Assembly: GCF_003265705.1 (NCBI RefSeq)
Contig: NW_020313045.1
Coordinates: 1,890,115 to 1,954,114, forward strand
Source: Callorhinus ursinus
Taxonomy: Eukaryota > Chordata > Mammalia > Carnivora > Otariidae
Reading direction: 5' to 3'
DNA length: 64,000 bases
Made by a program: the position numbers and the translations under genes
Notes under the pieces: generated by a model
What the model saw: only the letters and a program-made list of their open reading frames with translations
Told to the model about the DNA's origin: nothing
Databases searched by the model: none
In this document: one piece after another, positions 21,781 through 31,814 of the stretch
Layout of the letters: each line of letters opens with the position of its first letter
How positions within the stretch are numbered: position 1 is the stretch's first letter

Positions 21781-23848
21781 GTAAGCGCCCAGGGAGCCGG
21801 GGTGGGGTGGGGGAGGGTTAAGAGAGCTGGGGCGCGGGAAGGGCGAGCGCGCGGGAGTAGACGAGCGCGGCCCAGGCCGGGAGGGTGGAGGCGGCGACGG
21901 CTAGGGCTCACCCGCGCTCCCTCCGCGCGTGTCCCTTCCCTCTCCGTGTGCGTACAGGGCGCGCAGTACGAGCTGAAAGACAGCCCGGGGGTGCAGCATC
22001 CGGCCGCGGCCGCCGCGTTTCCGCACCCGCACCCCGCCTTCTACCCGTATGGCCAGTACCAGTTCGGGGACCCGTCCCGTCCCAAGAACGCCACCCGGGA
22101 GAGCACGAGCACGCTCAAGGCCTGGCTCAACGAGCACCGCAAGAACCCCTACCCCACCAAGGGCGAGAAGATCATGCTGGCCATCATCACCAAGATGACC
22201 CTCACCCAGGTGTCCACCTGGTTCGCCAACGCGCGCCGGCGCCTCAAGAAGGAGAACAAGATGACGTGGGCGCCCCGCAGCCGCACCGACGAGGAAGGCA
22301 ACGCTTACGGGAGCGAGCGCGAGGAGGAAGACGAGGAGGAGGACGAAGAAGACAGCAAACGCGAGCTGGAGCTGGAGGAGGAGGAGCTCGTGGGGGAGGA
22401 GGAGGACACGGGGGGCGAGGGCCTGGCGGACGACGACGAGGATGAGGAGATAGATTTGGAGAACTTAGACGGCGCGGCCGCGGGGCCTGAGCTCGCCTTG
22501 GCTGGGGCGGCGCACAGGGACGGCGACCTCGGCCTGAGACCCATTTCAGACTCCAAGAACAGCGACTCGGACGACAGCTCGGAGGGCCTGGAGGAGCGTC
22601 CACTGCCGGTGCTGAGTCTGGCCCCAGCGCCCCCGCCGGTGGCCGCGGTTCCGCCGTCTCCGCCCTCGCCTCCTGCGGGCCTGGACCCCTGCGCTCCGGC
22701 GCCAGCGCCCGCCTCAGCCCTGCAGAAGCCCAAGATCTGGTCCCTGGCCGAGACGGCCACAAGCCCGGACAACCCGCGCCGCTCGCCTCCGGGCGCGGGG
22801 GGTTCTCCCCCTGGGGCCGCCGTCGCGCCCCCAGCCCTGCAGCTCTCTCCAGCCGCCGCGGCCGCCGCGGCCCACAGACTCGTCTCCACGCCTCTGAGCA
22901 AGTTCCCGGCTTGGACCAACCGGCCGTTCCCAGGCCCGCCGCCGGGCCCACGCCCGCACCCGCTCTCCCTGCTCGGCTCGGCCCCTCCACACCTGCTGGG
23001 ACTTCCCGGAGCCGCGGGCCACCCGGCCGCCGCCGCTGCTGCCTTCGCTCGGCCGGCGGAGCCCGAGGGCGGAACAGGTGACTACTGAGCGCTGGATGCG
23101 GAGGGAGGGGGTGGGTTCTGGGGGTCGCGCGGGGGCAGGCGGAGATGGGCAGGACCCCCCGGGGGCGCGGGGCGCTTACCACCCCGCGCCTGCCTCCCGC
23201 GGCCCTGAGTGCTGGAATGGAGCGCTCTGAAGGCCCTCCTTTTTCTTCCCCGCTTCCCTTAGATCGCTGTAGTGCCTTGGAAGTGGAGAAAAAGTTACTC
23301 AAGACAGCTTTCCAGCCCGTGCCCAGGCGGTAAGAGGGGAATGGTGGGACCGGCAAGTCGGGAAGGAACAAACTTGGAGGCCCACTCGGCTTTTGCCCCC
23401 GGGGGAACGCCGCCGGGACGCGCTTTAAAAAGGGGACGAAACACACAGCCCTCCGTAGTCCCCGCGGGCCCACAGTCGGCTTGGCTGTCCCAGTCCTGGC
23501 CCCTGTACGCGCGGTGGGCACCGGAGCCCGGCCCGGTCACCAGGCCCCTGGGGCGGGCGGCGGCTCTGGGAAGCACCCCTGGAAGTCCTCCAGCCGGGGC
23601 CTGGGGTCTGACGCCTTCCCGCCATTCTGATAGTTAAACCGGAAGCCCAAGGTCTACGGCGGGACAGCATCTGACCCTGAGACACCTCCCAGCCCCCCAG
23701 CCTCAGCCCCAGGTTGGGTCTCCCGGTCCTGGGCAGCGTCGGTGCCCCGGACTCTTATTTCCCTTTGCTACTACCATTGCTTCTCTCTTCCAGGCCGCAG
23801 AACCACCTGGATGCCGCTCTGGTCCTCTCGGCTCTCTCCTCGTCTTAG
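21514..23848 (+). CDS. IRX3: Iroquois homeobox protein 3, four coding exons joined 21514-21780, 21958-23077, 23263-23329, 23794-23848
   Basis: This encodes a nuclear DNA-binding transcription factor of the Iroquois (TALE) homeobox class; the family patterns neural tube, heart conduction system, limb and kidney, and IRX3 is linked to adipocyte browning and body mass through FTO-intron enhancers. The joined exons give 502 residues, close to the usual length of about 500. The N-terminus begins [20 protein letters not shown], characteristic of IRX3 rather than other IRX paralogues. A homeodomain lies at about residues 130-192 with the TALE loop PYP near 153-155 and the recognition helix WFANARRR near 177-184. 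An acidic Glu/Asp stretch follows at about 209-262, and the Iro box (KPKIWSLAE) is at about 346-354. Alanine runs lie near 60-70, 105-109, before the HRL motif, and near the C-terminus. The start has a near-ideal Kozak context (GCCACCATGT). Intron phases are 0, 1 and 2 with GT-AG ends. No frameshift or missing key residue is seen. Splicing is inferred from family homology, not transcripts. Confidence 0.97.
21781..21957 (+). other. IRX3: IRX3 intron 1 (177 nt, stop-free and in frame)
   Basis: The intron runs from GTAAGC to CAG with a C/T-rich stretch before the acceptor. Its length is a multiple of three and the reading frame through it is open for 59 codons, so an unspliced transcript would keep the IRX3 frame and insert an Arg/Gly-rich segment just before GAQYELKD. 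Confidence 0.92.
21958..23077 (+). CDS. IRX3: IRX3 coding exon 2 (homeodomain, acidic region, Iro box)
   Basis: This 1120-nt exon begins GAQYELKD directly after a CAG acceptor and ends in phase 1 at GGAACAG before GTGACT. It carries the whole homeodomain, the acidic stretch, proline- and alanine-rich segments and the Iro box. The exact acceptor is set by the family-conserved join [12 protein letters not shown]. Confidence 0.95.
23078..23262 (+). other. IRX3: IRX3 intron 2 (185 nt)
   Basis: The donor is GTGACT and the acceptor TTAG. If retained, the frame reads Gly-Asp-Tyr and stops at 23086-23088, which would give a 465-residue protein lacking the conserved C-terminal 40 residues. Confidence 0.9.
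23263..23329 (+). CDS. IRX3: IRX3 coding exon 3
   Basis: This 67-nt exon encodes [20 protein letters not shown] and then PRR, completing an aspartate codon split across intron 2. The acceptor is CCCTTAG and the donor GTAAGA at 23330, in phase 2. The peptide matches the conserved IRX3 C-terminal segment. Confidence 0.94.
23330..23793 (+). other. IRX3: IRX3 intron 3 (464 nt)
   Basis: This GC-rich intron runs from GTAAGA to a TTCCAG acceptor. No repeat or RNA gene was recognised in it. Confidence 0.9.
23794..23848 (+). CDS. IRX3: IRX3 coding exon 4 with stop codon
   Basis: The exon completes the last arginine codon and encodes [17 protein letters not shown] followed by TAG at 23846-23848. The acceptor TTCCAG follows a pyrimidine-rich tract. 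The end matches the known IRX3 C-terminus. Confidence 0.94.
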
Positions 23849-23978
23849 TACTTATTTTTAAAAATTTTAAATCGTTGTAATAATTGTAAAAAAAAAATCG
23901 CTCTGTATAGTTATGACTTGTAAGCATGTCCGTGTATGAATACCTAAAAAAGAAAACTAAATAACAACAAAAAAAAGA

Positions 23979-23984
23979 AATAAA
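23979..23984 (+). terminator. Proximal polyadenylation signal AATAAA
   Basis: A canonical hexamer about 130 nt after the IRX3 stop. It would give a shorter 3' UTR if used. Confidence 0.5.
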
Positions 23985-24186
23985 GCAAGTCCCCCTCAGT
24001 CCTCCCCAAGTGGCTTCTGTATCCCACATTAGCTGAGTTTGTGAGGGTTTTTTTTTTTTTTTTGGTTCGGTTGATTTGGGGGGTGGAGTTTCCGTGAGAA
24101 TAAGCGTGTCTGACTTTTTTTGTATATACAGAAAAATGTACATATGTGTGAACCAAATTGTACAAGAAAGTATCTATTTTTGGCTA

Positions 24187-24192
24187 AATAAA
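24187..24192 (+). terminator. Distal polyadenylation signal AATAAA of IRX3
   Basis: A canonical hexamer followed by GT-rich sequence (GAGCTGTTGCC), the likely main 3' end of the gene. Confidence 0.7.
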
Positions 24193-24212
24193 TGAGCTGT
24201 TGCCACTTTGAC

Positions 24213-26900
24213 TATAACTGCCTGTCTGCCCCTCCCCACGACGGATCTATTGGGTTTTTTTTAATCCACACCCCCCACCCCCCCCCCCCCCCCCCTCCCC
24301 CGTGTTTGAAGAGTTGCTGGGGATCAGCAGTAAAGAAGGCGAGTGGGACCACTTTATCAGAAGAGTGCATAGGCCGAGAAGACAGAGAAGTGGCAGGCCT
24401 GGGAGCACTGCTGGGGGTGAGGCAGTTGGAGAAATCTGTGGGCGCCCAAGGGAAAGGGCAGAGAAGACAGCGGGAAACCCGACAAGATGCCCTCCGAGGA
24501 GCCTGGGCAAGTTGGGCCCACCCCGCCGGTCCACTGGAGCAACCGTGGGGTCTTGGAGCCCGCTCTGGATGGCAGAGCAAAAAGACTCAGAGGAGGGTCT
24601 GGATGCAGAAGGGTTAGGGCGGGAGGCTCTCATCACTCCTGCAACCCCATTCTTAGATAGGCACAATTGAGGCTTTCTTAGTCTTACATGAGGGCGTGTG
24701 CCAGTTCAGTTCAAGCCCCTTCCAACCTCATTGCACCCCTGACTCCTCCTTATAGATGCAAGGGTGTGGGGTGGCGGTGAGTAGGGTGGGTGTGGAGGAG
24801 CAGGGAGCCTGGGGATGCACATCATGACCTCTTGGTGACTTGCCCAGCCTGAATGGAGAGTTGGGGGACCCAGGTCCTGGTAGCATCTGTGCATCTTGGC
24901 ACCCCAGCGGGTTTTCCCCAAGTGCCCTGGAAGGACAGCTTTCTGGGGTCCCATGGGGGAACCGGGGGTGTTGGGGCTGCTGTACCTATCTATGCAGCCT
25001 GGATTCGGGCTCCAGGCAGTCCAGGGGTGGGCCGGGGGCGGGGAGGGAGCCCGGAAATTTGGGGCTGGAGCTCCCTCTACAGGACAAAAGGGCCACTCAG
25101 CGCCTACCTCTGGAGGCCGCTCCAGCCAGGCCAGCCGCCGCTGGCCCCTTCCTGGCCCCCTCCCCGTCCTCTTGTTTTCTCTTTCAGGCTGCCAGCCTTG
25201 CCCAACTTTGACTTGAACAAGTTGTAGGTTGTGCTGGAAGAGTGCCGCCTCCGGGCCGAAGTGGAGGGTACACTTTTTTACCTCCATCCCCACGTTTAGT
25301 TAGTAAATGATGCATAGGGTGGCCAGACACCTGGTGCTTGCCCCCACCCCACCCCCTGGCATGGGGCCTGTGACAATCCCGCCGGTGCCCTGGGAGTTTT
25401 GGGAAGAGCTTGCAAATGAAGCCATTGGACAAGGCTTTAGTGTACACCTTCCAGGTTCTGCAGGAGCAGAAGCAGGAGCAGGTGCCCCCAGGGAACCCCA
25501 GAGAAGCTGAGTCAATGGGGGGTGGTGGCCTCCCAGGGACAAGGGGAAAGAGGGTCTGTTGGCGTCCAGAGTGTTAGTTGGCGGCCCTTCCCAGAGGGCT
25601 GGTGAGGCAGAGGCTGGTCTCTGAGCAAAGACCTTCCAAGCGAGGCTGGGGCTCCCCCCTCTGGGCCCTTCCCCAGAGGTGGGAAATGTCTCTCGGGCTC
25701 CCTCCCCTCCCGGCTCTCTATTAATGGTGTTTGTGGGGTTCAGACTCTTTCCCAGGACTCAGACGCGGGCTGTGGTTCAGCTCAGGCACTGGGCAGGGCG
25801 CCCTGCCACACGGAACGGGCTTCAACTGTCTGGGCCTTGAACGTCAGAGGCCAGGGCCTCGGGGCCGGGCAGAGGCCTCTGCCCTTGGCCTGAGTATCTT
25901 TAGGTGGGCAGCTACCCCTGAGGGCCTGTCAGCTAGGGCCTCCAAGCTTTACTGTGGCACAGACCTAGCTCCCCAGTCTCCGTCCTGTGAAACTCTGGGC
26001 AGAGAATTAACTTCTCTGTGCTCTATTTCCTCATCTGTGGGAAATGGGAATAATAGTGCCTACCTCGAAGGAGGAAGCATATCTAGTGCTGACATGCCCC
26101 GTGGAGGTAAATAGCCTTACTAATATTCTATTACTAGTCTTACTAATACTCTATTCCAGAATCTCAGACCCCTCTCTTCGACTCTGGGCAGGATTCTGCC
26201 CACCCACGCCCCTCAGCCATAACAGTGAGGCATCTGCCTTCAGGCACCTCAGGACGCAGCTCAAACCAGGGAGAAAGGAAAGTCCCCAGGCCAGCGTGAT
26301 CAGGGGGAGGGGGCACGCAGAGGGCAGGCAGCCTTCCCACGCGCAGACCGTCCACCAAGGGAGGAGGAAAAGCATTCACAGGGAGCTGGTGCCGAGAGGC
26401 CAAGCCGAGCTCGGAGAGGTCTGACTGCCCCCTGTCCTTGGTGTCTGTCTAGTGTAAACCCTGTGGCCGGCTCACCCCATCAGACCAGCTCATTCCAGGG
26501 ATAACCGTCCTTGGATGAGACCAGTTTTGCCCCTACTGAAAGGGCGGTTGTGTGGGGGGTGGGGGGCAGAGGAGAGCTGGGGGAGACCTGGGAGTGGCTC
26601 CCACGTGTCTGCATCTTCTCTGTCCCACAGAACACGTGGGCCCTTCACATGGCCCCAAACTGACCCTCATAAGGTAATGCGATCAAAACAAAAAAAAAAA
26701 GATCCATGGGCTTTCTAGCTGAAATAGGGAGAAGCAGCAGCTCCGCTCCCCATTTCACCAGGAATGGGTTCTTCATACTCCTCCCTGAGCCACCCCCTCC
26801 TCTCCCTCCTTTCAGGGATCCTAGGAACCGCCTCCATCCATAGTTTATTGTGCGGACCTAAAATTTTAAAAGGCAACAGGAAGCTGGAGGGGGAGGGTTC
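24213..26900. other. Non-coding DNA directly downstream of IRX3
   Basis: A poly-C-rich run lies at 24271-24300. A MIR remnant (+) lies at about 25960-26110 (TTCCTCATCTGTGGGAAATG). No further gene is recognised. The open frames over 120 codons on both strands near 24200-25300 are compositional. Confidence 0.45.
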
Positions 26901-26902
26901 AC

Positions 26903-26929
26903 GGGGGGGGGGGGGGGGGGGGGGGGGGG
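26903..26929. repeat. Poly-G run of 27
   Basis: An uninterrupted G homopolymer followed by GGGAGGGAGAGAG. Its length is doubtful in any assembly. Confidence 0.9.
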
Positions 26930-26984
26930 AGGGAGGGAGAGAGAAAAGGAAGCTAGAGAAGAATAAGGCATAAGGGAGAGAGGA

Positions 26985-27300
26985 TATCTGGGAATCTTAT
27001 CCCAGGTCCTGATTAAGCTTCAATTAGAAATAAAATATGTCAATCACTCCGCCTGGAAGGGGTTCCTGCTGTCGGGGCTGGTTATGCAAAGCACGCCAAG
27101 GTGTGCGGGGATAATCAATTAGGTCAGAGGAAGGAGTGTATGTCACGGCTTCCCTCATTATCTGCATGGAGCTGGGGGTTGGGGGGGCTCACCGGGCCAG
27201 AGAGCCAGAGGAGAATAAAATTCTCTCCCTACGTGATGGCCCACCTCTGGGGCCTGGGACATTCACGGTTTCCAGTTGAATTTACTTTCACGGGAAGACA
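26985..27300. promoter_or_regulatory. Candidate conserved non-coding element 3 kb past IRX3
   Basis: Repeat-free sequence with GATTAAGCTTCAATTAG, TATGTCAATCA, TTATGCAAA (octamer-like) and GATAATCAATTAGG. The combination of homeobox, POU and GATA-like sites suggests an enhancer. Conservation is untested. Confidence 0.35.
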
Positions 27301-28084
27301 GGGAGGAGGAAGTGGGGTCTAGTCAGAGGGCAACATGGAAAAGCTAGTGGGGCAGAGGCTTCCCCGAGAGGAAAGGGTGCTCCAGCCACTCACCTGCCCC
27401 AGGTGAGGAGTGAGGAGAGGGCAGGCCCTCACCTGCCTGCCGGGCTGGTGGTCTCCTGGCCCCCCTGGAGGGTCCCTGGTCCCAGGCCTGAGTTTTGGAA
27501 GGTAAGCAACAGGGATTGAATGCTTGGATAGGAACTGGATGTCCAAGATATGCTGGGACCCTCCATCAGGAACTCTGGCTTCGGGCCCACTTATTCGTGT
27601 CCTTCTAGAAACATTCTGTATCCTGTAACTCCTGGCTGCATGTGCCCTCTTGCCTCTACCAGATGAAAAAGGGCAATTGCAGGTGTGGACAGATCGTGTC
27701 TGTGGCTAGAGCTACCTCCAACTTGAGTGGAGGCAAGCGTCATTCTGATTTGGGGCTCCACCTTCACCGTCTGCAAGATAGAGGGGATTGGATTAGATGA
27801 ATTTCTTCCAATCCGAGGTTGTCTTGTATTGGACATAAATGGAGGGTGACCATAACCTCTCCTGATCCTGATCAGCCAGTGTCATCGGATCCAGCCAGCC
27901 AACGTGACCACACTGAAAGTGTCCGTCTATTGCACGGCCAGGCCAACCTAGCTTATGTGGAGCTCCTCTTTCCCTCCCAACAGAGGCCCCAGCCCCTCCG
28001 AAGACCATCCTGACTGTTTGCATGGAAAACCCCACAAGGCATGTCCTCCCGAGGGTGGAAGGGTGAGTACCCAGGTCTTAAGAT
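27301..28084. other. Non-coding DNA, no gene recognised
   Basis: Nothing recognised apart from a weak MIR-tail-like GATAGAGGGGATTGGATTAG near 27776. Confidence 0.4.
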
Positions 28085-28305
28085 AGAGCAGTGTTTCTCC
28101 GCTGGGCAAGCCCCCCCGACTCCCAGGACATATGACAACGCCTGGAGACATTTTCCACTGTCACGACTGGGTAGGGATGCTGGCATCTCATGGGTGGAGA
28201 CCAGGGATGCTTCTGACGCCAGGGATGCTGTCCCACAGACACAGGCCAGCCCCAACAGCAGAGAATTACGGGGTCCCAAATGTCAATCATGCCTCTGTTG
28301 AGAAA
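28085..28305 (-). mobile_element. MER20-like hAT DNA transposon remnant
   Basis: GAGCAGTGTTTCTCCGCTGG at one end and CTGTTGAGAAACC at the other, with CAACGCCTGGAGACATTTTC and GGATGCTTCTGACGCCAGGG inside, matches MER20 in order. MER20 copies have been reported as enhancers in uterine tissue. Confidence 0.65.
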
Positions 28306-28732
28306 CCAAGAAGGGGGGGGTGTCAGGGGCAATTAGAATGCGGATTTTCTCCCTGAAAGAAAAGCACAGCTTTGCGGTGGGAAACCTTAAAGAAGGATGC
28401 TAAGTGGGGCCGCTTTTTGCTCTTTAAAACTCTTGGCCCTGGAAGGGGGCCCTGGGGGTGAGAGAGCATAAGCAGGAAACTTTGCCAGCCTGGGAAATAG
28501 AAAAGTAGGTTTGGGCTCCCTGAACCGCTGGGGGTGGGACCGTCTCCAGGAGGGAGAGACAGAGTCATCTCCAAAGAGGACGTGTGTCTGAAAAGTTGGG
28601 GCCCTTCTCCCTGGATATTTATATCAGGAGCAGGTTACCAGAATGTTCTCACAGATGAAAGCCTGACTCCTGTGGTTTGGCTCATAGTAATTGCCACCTC
28701 TTAACTGCTGCCAGTCCTTCCTGCACGTCAAT
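28306..28732. other. Non-coding DNA, no gene recognised
   Basis: Nothing recognised. Confidence 0.4.
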
Positions 28733-29262
28733 GCTGTGTGTGTGTGTGAGTGTGTGCGGGTGCGGGTGTGCATGTGGGTGCATGTAGGTGTGTGGGTGCA
28801 TTGTGTGCATGGGTGTGTGGGGGTGCATGTAGGTGTGAGGGGTGCGTGCGTGTGAGTGTGCGCAGGTGCATGTGGGTACATGTAGCTCTGTGGGTGTGGG
28901 GGTGCGTGTGTGTGCATGGGTGTGTGTGTGCGTGCATGTGCGTGTGGGTGTGAGTGTGGATGTGTGGGTGCACGTGGGGGCGTGCGTGTGGGTGCGTGTG
29001 AGTGTGCATGGGTGAGTCTGTGTGAGTGTGCACGTGCACACACCACACGTGCGTGTGGGTGCAGGTGTGGATGTGTGGGTGCGTGTAGGTGTGTGGGTGT
29101 GTGGGTGTGCATGTGAGTGTGTGTGTGCGGGTGAGTGTGCGTGGATGCATGTGGGTGTGTGGGGGTGGGGGTGCGTGTGTGTGCATGGCTGAGTGTGTGC
29201 GTGGGGGTACAGGTGTGGATGTGTGGGTACACGTGTGGGTGTGCGTGGGTGTGTGTCCCATG
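28733..29262. repeat. Long imperfect (TG)n/(GTGNGN)n satellite-like array
   Basis: About 530 bp of TG-rich sequence with irregular 6-10 bp units (GTGCATG, GTGTGGG, GTGCGTG). Long frames on both strands are repeat artefacts. It may form Z-DNA. Confidence 0.92.
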
Positions 29263-29439
29263 TCAGGGAGCAGGAAGGAGACAAAGGCAGGGTAAGGTCT
29301 CACTCGGGCCTGCCCTCTAGGACGAGAAGGCTGTGGTTTCGTGGCTTTAGTGCCGGTGGCAGCCCTGCATTCTCCCACTGCTCCAGGCCGCTAACAAGTG
29401 CGCCCACAGCCCTCCGGGGCCTTTGGAGTGCACTCATCT

Positions 29440-29800
29440 GAGAGATTGTGCTTTTCTCAGGCGCTCAGATTTATTTTGCTAAAGTTACAGGGCAATTATG
29501 GAAATGCGCCCTTTGAAGCTGGGCTGATTTCTCTTTATTTTCTTCTCCCTGGGCTCTTTTTTTTTTTTTTTTCTCCAGTGCTCTCTCTCTCTCTCTCTTT
29601 CCTCTCTCTTTTTTTCCTGATAATTATTAGATAGCGGGAGTTTCCAGGGGTAATTTGAAAAAATCTTTTGAACAGTGATAAAAATGTGTGTAGATTAAAA
29701 TGACGTTACTATTATTTTAACGTTATGGTTTTTTTTTTTTTAATGGGATTTTGATGGCCAGGAGGAGAGAAATGAATTAATGATAGCCGGAGACAGGGAC
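29440..29800. promoter_or_regulatory. Candidate conserved non-coding element about 5.5 kb past IRX3
   Basis: The AT-rich, transposon-free segment has AGGGCAATTATGG, GATAATTATTAGATAG, AATGACGTTACTATTATTTTAACG and GAATTAATGATAG, giving many TAAT cores and a CRE-like site. A poly-T/(CT)n tract interrupts it at 29559-29614. Confidence 0.4.
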
Positions 29801-30477
29801 CTCATGCTCAGACTGTGGGCCCAGGACATGCTTGCCAGCCTGAGGCCCAGCGTGGGGAGGTCCATGGCAGCCTGGCAGACCACCTGGTTGGCCAGCAGAC
29901 TGGCCCGGCCTCCTGGGGCTCCCCCTGGGCCCCCAGAATGTGTAGCTCCACGAATTTAACAGGATGAACGCCCTGCTCCCTTTTCCTCACACCTTGGGAC
30001 CAAGAGGCCCAGACTCAACAGAGCTGTGTTTTCTGGGCTTTGTACATTATTTCTCACTGTTGCACGGAATCTGGAGGCTCCGTGTGAACCAACCCAACTT
30101 ATTTCTCTCTTCCCACCCCACTTCGCTTGACTTGACGCTGGGGTGTTGAGGAAAAGCGTCTGAAGCCAGATGGTGTTGACCTCAGTGCTGGTGAGGCCTT
30201 CCATGGGGAATGTGGCCTGCTTAGTTGGAGCGGGGGGCTCAGTTTTTATTTTTTAGAGTGGCTTTGAAGCTTTCTTTGTCCGTATTTTTCTTTGCTCCTT
30301 CCTTCCTCCTTTCTTGTCTTTGGGGGGAATGGCTCATTATCTGTATACAAACACCACCAGGAAGTCTTGTGGCCTTCAAGAGCCGGGCCTTGGCCTCAGT
30401 GGCCGGAGTGGAGGTCATATCACCTCCTATTTCCTTTACCCTATTTCAAAAAATAAAATAAAATAAAACAAATAAAA
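29801..30477. other. Non-coding DNA, no gene recognised
   Basis: Nothing recognised except an (AAAAT)n tract at 30450-30475. Confidence 0.4.
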
Positions 30478-30690
30478 TGGAGTTGAGTGCTTACTATTTG
30501 ACAGGCCTACCCATTAACCATGCTAACCACTTTCCATGAATTTCAGTTCATGCTCACAAGCCCCATCTCGGGGAGGGGGGGCGGGGGGACCTGATGAAGA
30601 AATTAAGGCTTAAAGAGAAGGTCAGCTAAAGAGACTCTTCTGGTGCCAGGCAGAACATTCCATATGCTATACTGCTGTCTGGATTAAAAG
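30478..30690 (-). repeat. MIR SINE remnant
   Basis: GAGTGCTTACTATTTGACAG, CCATGAATTTCAGTTCATGC and GAAATTAAGGCTTAAAGAGA follow the inverted MIR order. A GC-rich GGGGAGGGGGGGCGGGGGG run lies inside. Confidence 0.5.
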
Positions 30691-31003
30691 GGTAATATAC
30701 GTTGGTTTGTACAAGGAGCTGGTGCAGTTGCCTCGGGGAAAGGACCCAGGCAGCTGCGGGTCAAGGACAGGAGGGATATTTTTCAGTCTCTATCCATTTG
30801 CTCCTTTTGAACCATGGGAATACGTTAGCTCTTCAGAAAGCTGTTTTGTTTGTAAATAACTAAAATGCGTGAGAGAGAAAGAGAGACAGAGAGGACAGAC
30901 AGAAAGCAACTTCTCTGGATCTCACAACATTCGTTCATTCATTCACTGACACCTGCAGATATCCCCAGTAGCTGTATGGGTGGGGCCATGCACCTCGAGT
31001 GTG
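30691..31003. other. Non-coding DNA with GA-rich tract
   Basis: A GAGAGAAAGAGAGACAGAG run lies at about 30868-30905. Nothing else recognised. Confidence 0.4.
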
Positions 31004-31245
31004 GTGGTCCAGAGGGTGGGCCCTGCAATCCAATTGCCTTGGTTCAAATCCCAGCTCCAGTGCTCCCTGACTGCGTGACCTTGAGCTACTGACTGCACCG
31101 CTCTGAGCTTTGCTCCCTCGTGAAACAAAAAGAATCATTATCATTTTCCCTCCCTCATAGACCGTTGAGAGGATAAAACGAGTTCCTTTGCACTTAGAAC
31201 AGTGTGCCGTGCATGAGCATTTGCCTCGTGCATAATAATTACCTG
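31004..31245 (+). repeat. MIR SINE, near full length
   Basis: GGTTCAAATCCCAGCTCCAG, GACTGCGTGACCTTGAGCTA and GAGAGGATAAAACGAGTTCC match MIR in order. Confidence 0.75.
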
Positions 31246-31259
31246 ATAAATTACAAATA

Positions 31260-31395
31260 GTTTTTGTATTAATGATGACAACCACAACCCTAGGCGATGG
31301 GCATGATGCCCCCATTTTATAGGTAGGTAAACCCAAACTCAGCCACTGGCTCAATGAAGCCAATAGGCGTAAAGCCAGCATTCTGATCCCATCTA
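31260..31395 (-). repeat. MIR SINE remnant
   Basis: CCCCCATTTTATAGGTAGGT and the following GTAAAGCCAGCATTCTGATC match inverted MIR. Confidence 0.5.
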
Positions 31396-31814
31396 CCACT
31401 TGCTCACGCAATGGGATTCAGGGTGGAGTACTCATCGGCTGTGACACCACTTTGCTCCTGCCCCACCTGCTTACCTGATCCACTCGGGCCTGACCTTATC
31501 TTGGAGGGACCAAGATCCTATGTGAACCCCAGCGCACCAACTCCCACTGCAACCTGCCCTTTCTACCACAAAGTCAGCGAAGTTCAAGGGCATGTAAATG
31601 GCTGTGTCACAGGCACCACCTCGAATCTGATGCCTTCAAATTAAATTTTTTTAAAGTAAGTACAGGACAGGGTGAGGATCTCTGTCCGCTCGTTCAATTC
31701 CTTCTCACCTTCGGTCCTGGTGGAAAGGGGCTCTTGGTACAGTTACACACTAGGGCCTTGCTGTAAGCGACCATCTGACCATCCGTATTAGTGAAAGAAA
31801 GGCTAGTCCTCCTT
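31396..31814. other. Non-coding DNA, no gene recognised
   Basis: Nothing recognised. Confidence 0.4.

Larger units (their letters stand above)
20150..23850. promoter_or_regulatory. CpG-rich island spanning IRX3 promoter and gene body
   Basis: CG dinucleotides are frequent from before the promoter to the end of the coding region, in contrast to the CpG-poor flanks. Such islands are usual at Iroquois and other Polycomb-controlled developmental genes. Edges are judged by eye. Confidence 0.75.
23849..24212 (+). other. IRX3: IRX3 3' untranslated region
   Basis: This AT-rich region follows the stop codon. It has AATAAA at 23979-23984 and a second AATAAA at 24187-24192, with the expected cleavage site about 15-25 nt after the latter. 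The second signal lies in TTGGCTAAATAAATGAG, which resembles the known end of mammalian IRX3 mRNA. Confidence 0.75.

Noticed and set aside
22244..23521. 425-codon open frame on the - strand opposite IRX3 exon 2
   Set aside because: It is the antisense shadow of a GC-rich coding exon with biased codon third positions. No family resemblance.
24140..24147. ACATATGT, an Iroquois-like ACANNTGT site in the IRX3 3' UTR
   Set aside because: Such an 8-mer with two free bases is expected about sixteen times by chance in 64 kb, so a single hit means nothing.
28624..29378. 200-216-codon frames rich in His, Thr and Pro
   Set aside because: They are translations of the TG-rich array in three frames, an artefact of repeat periodicity.
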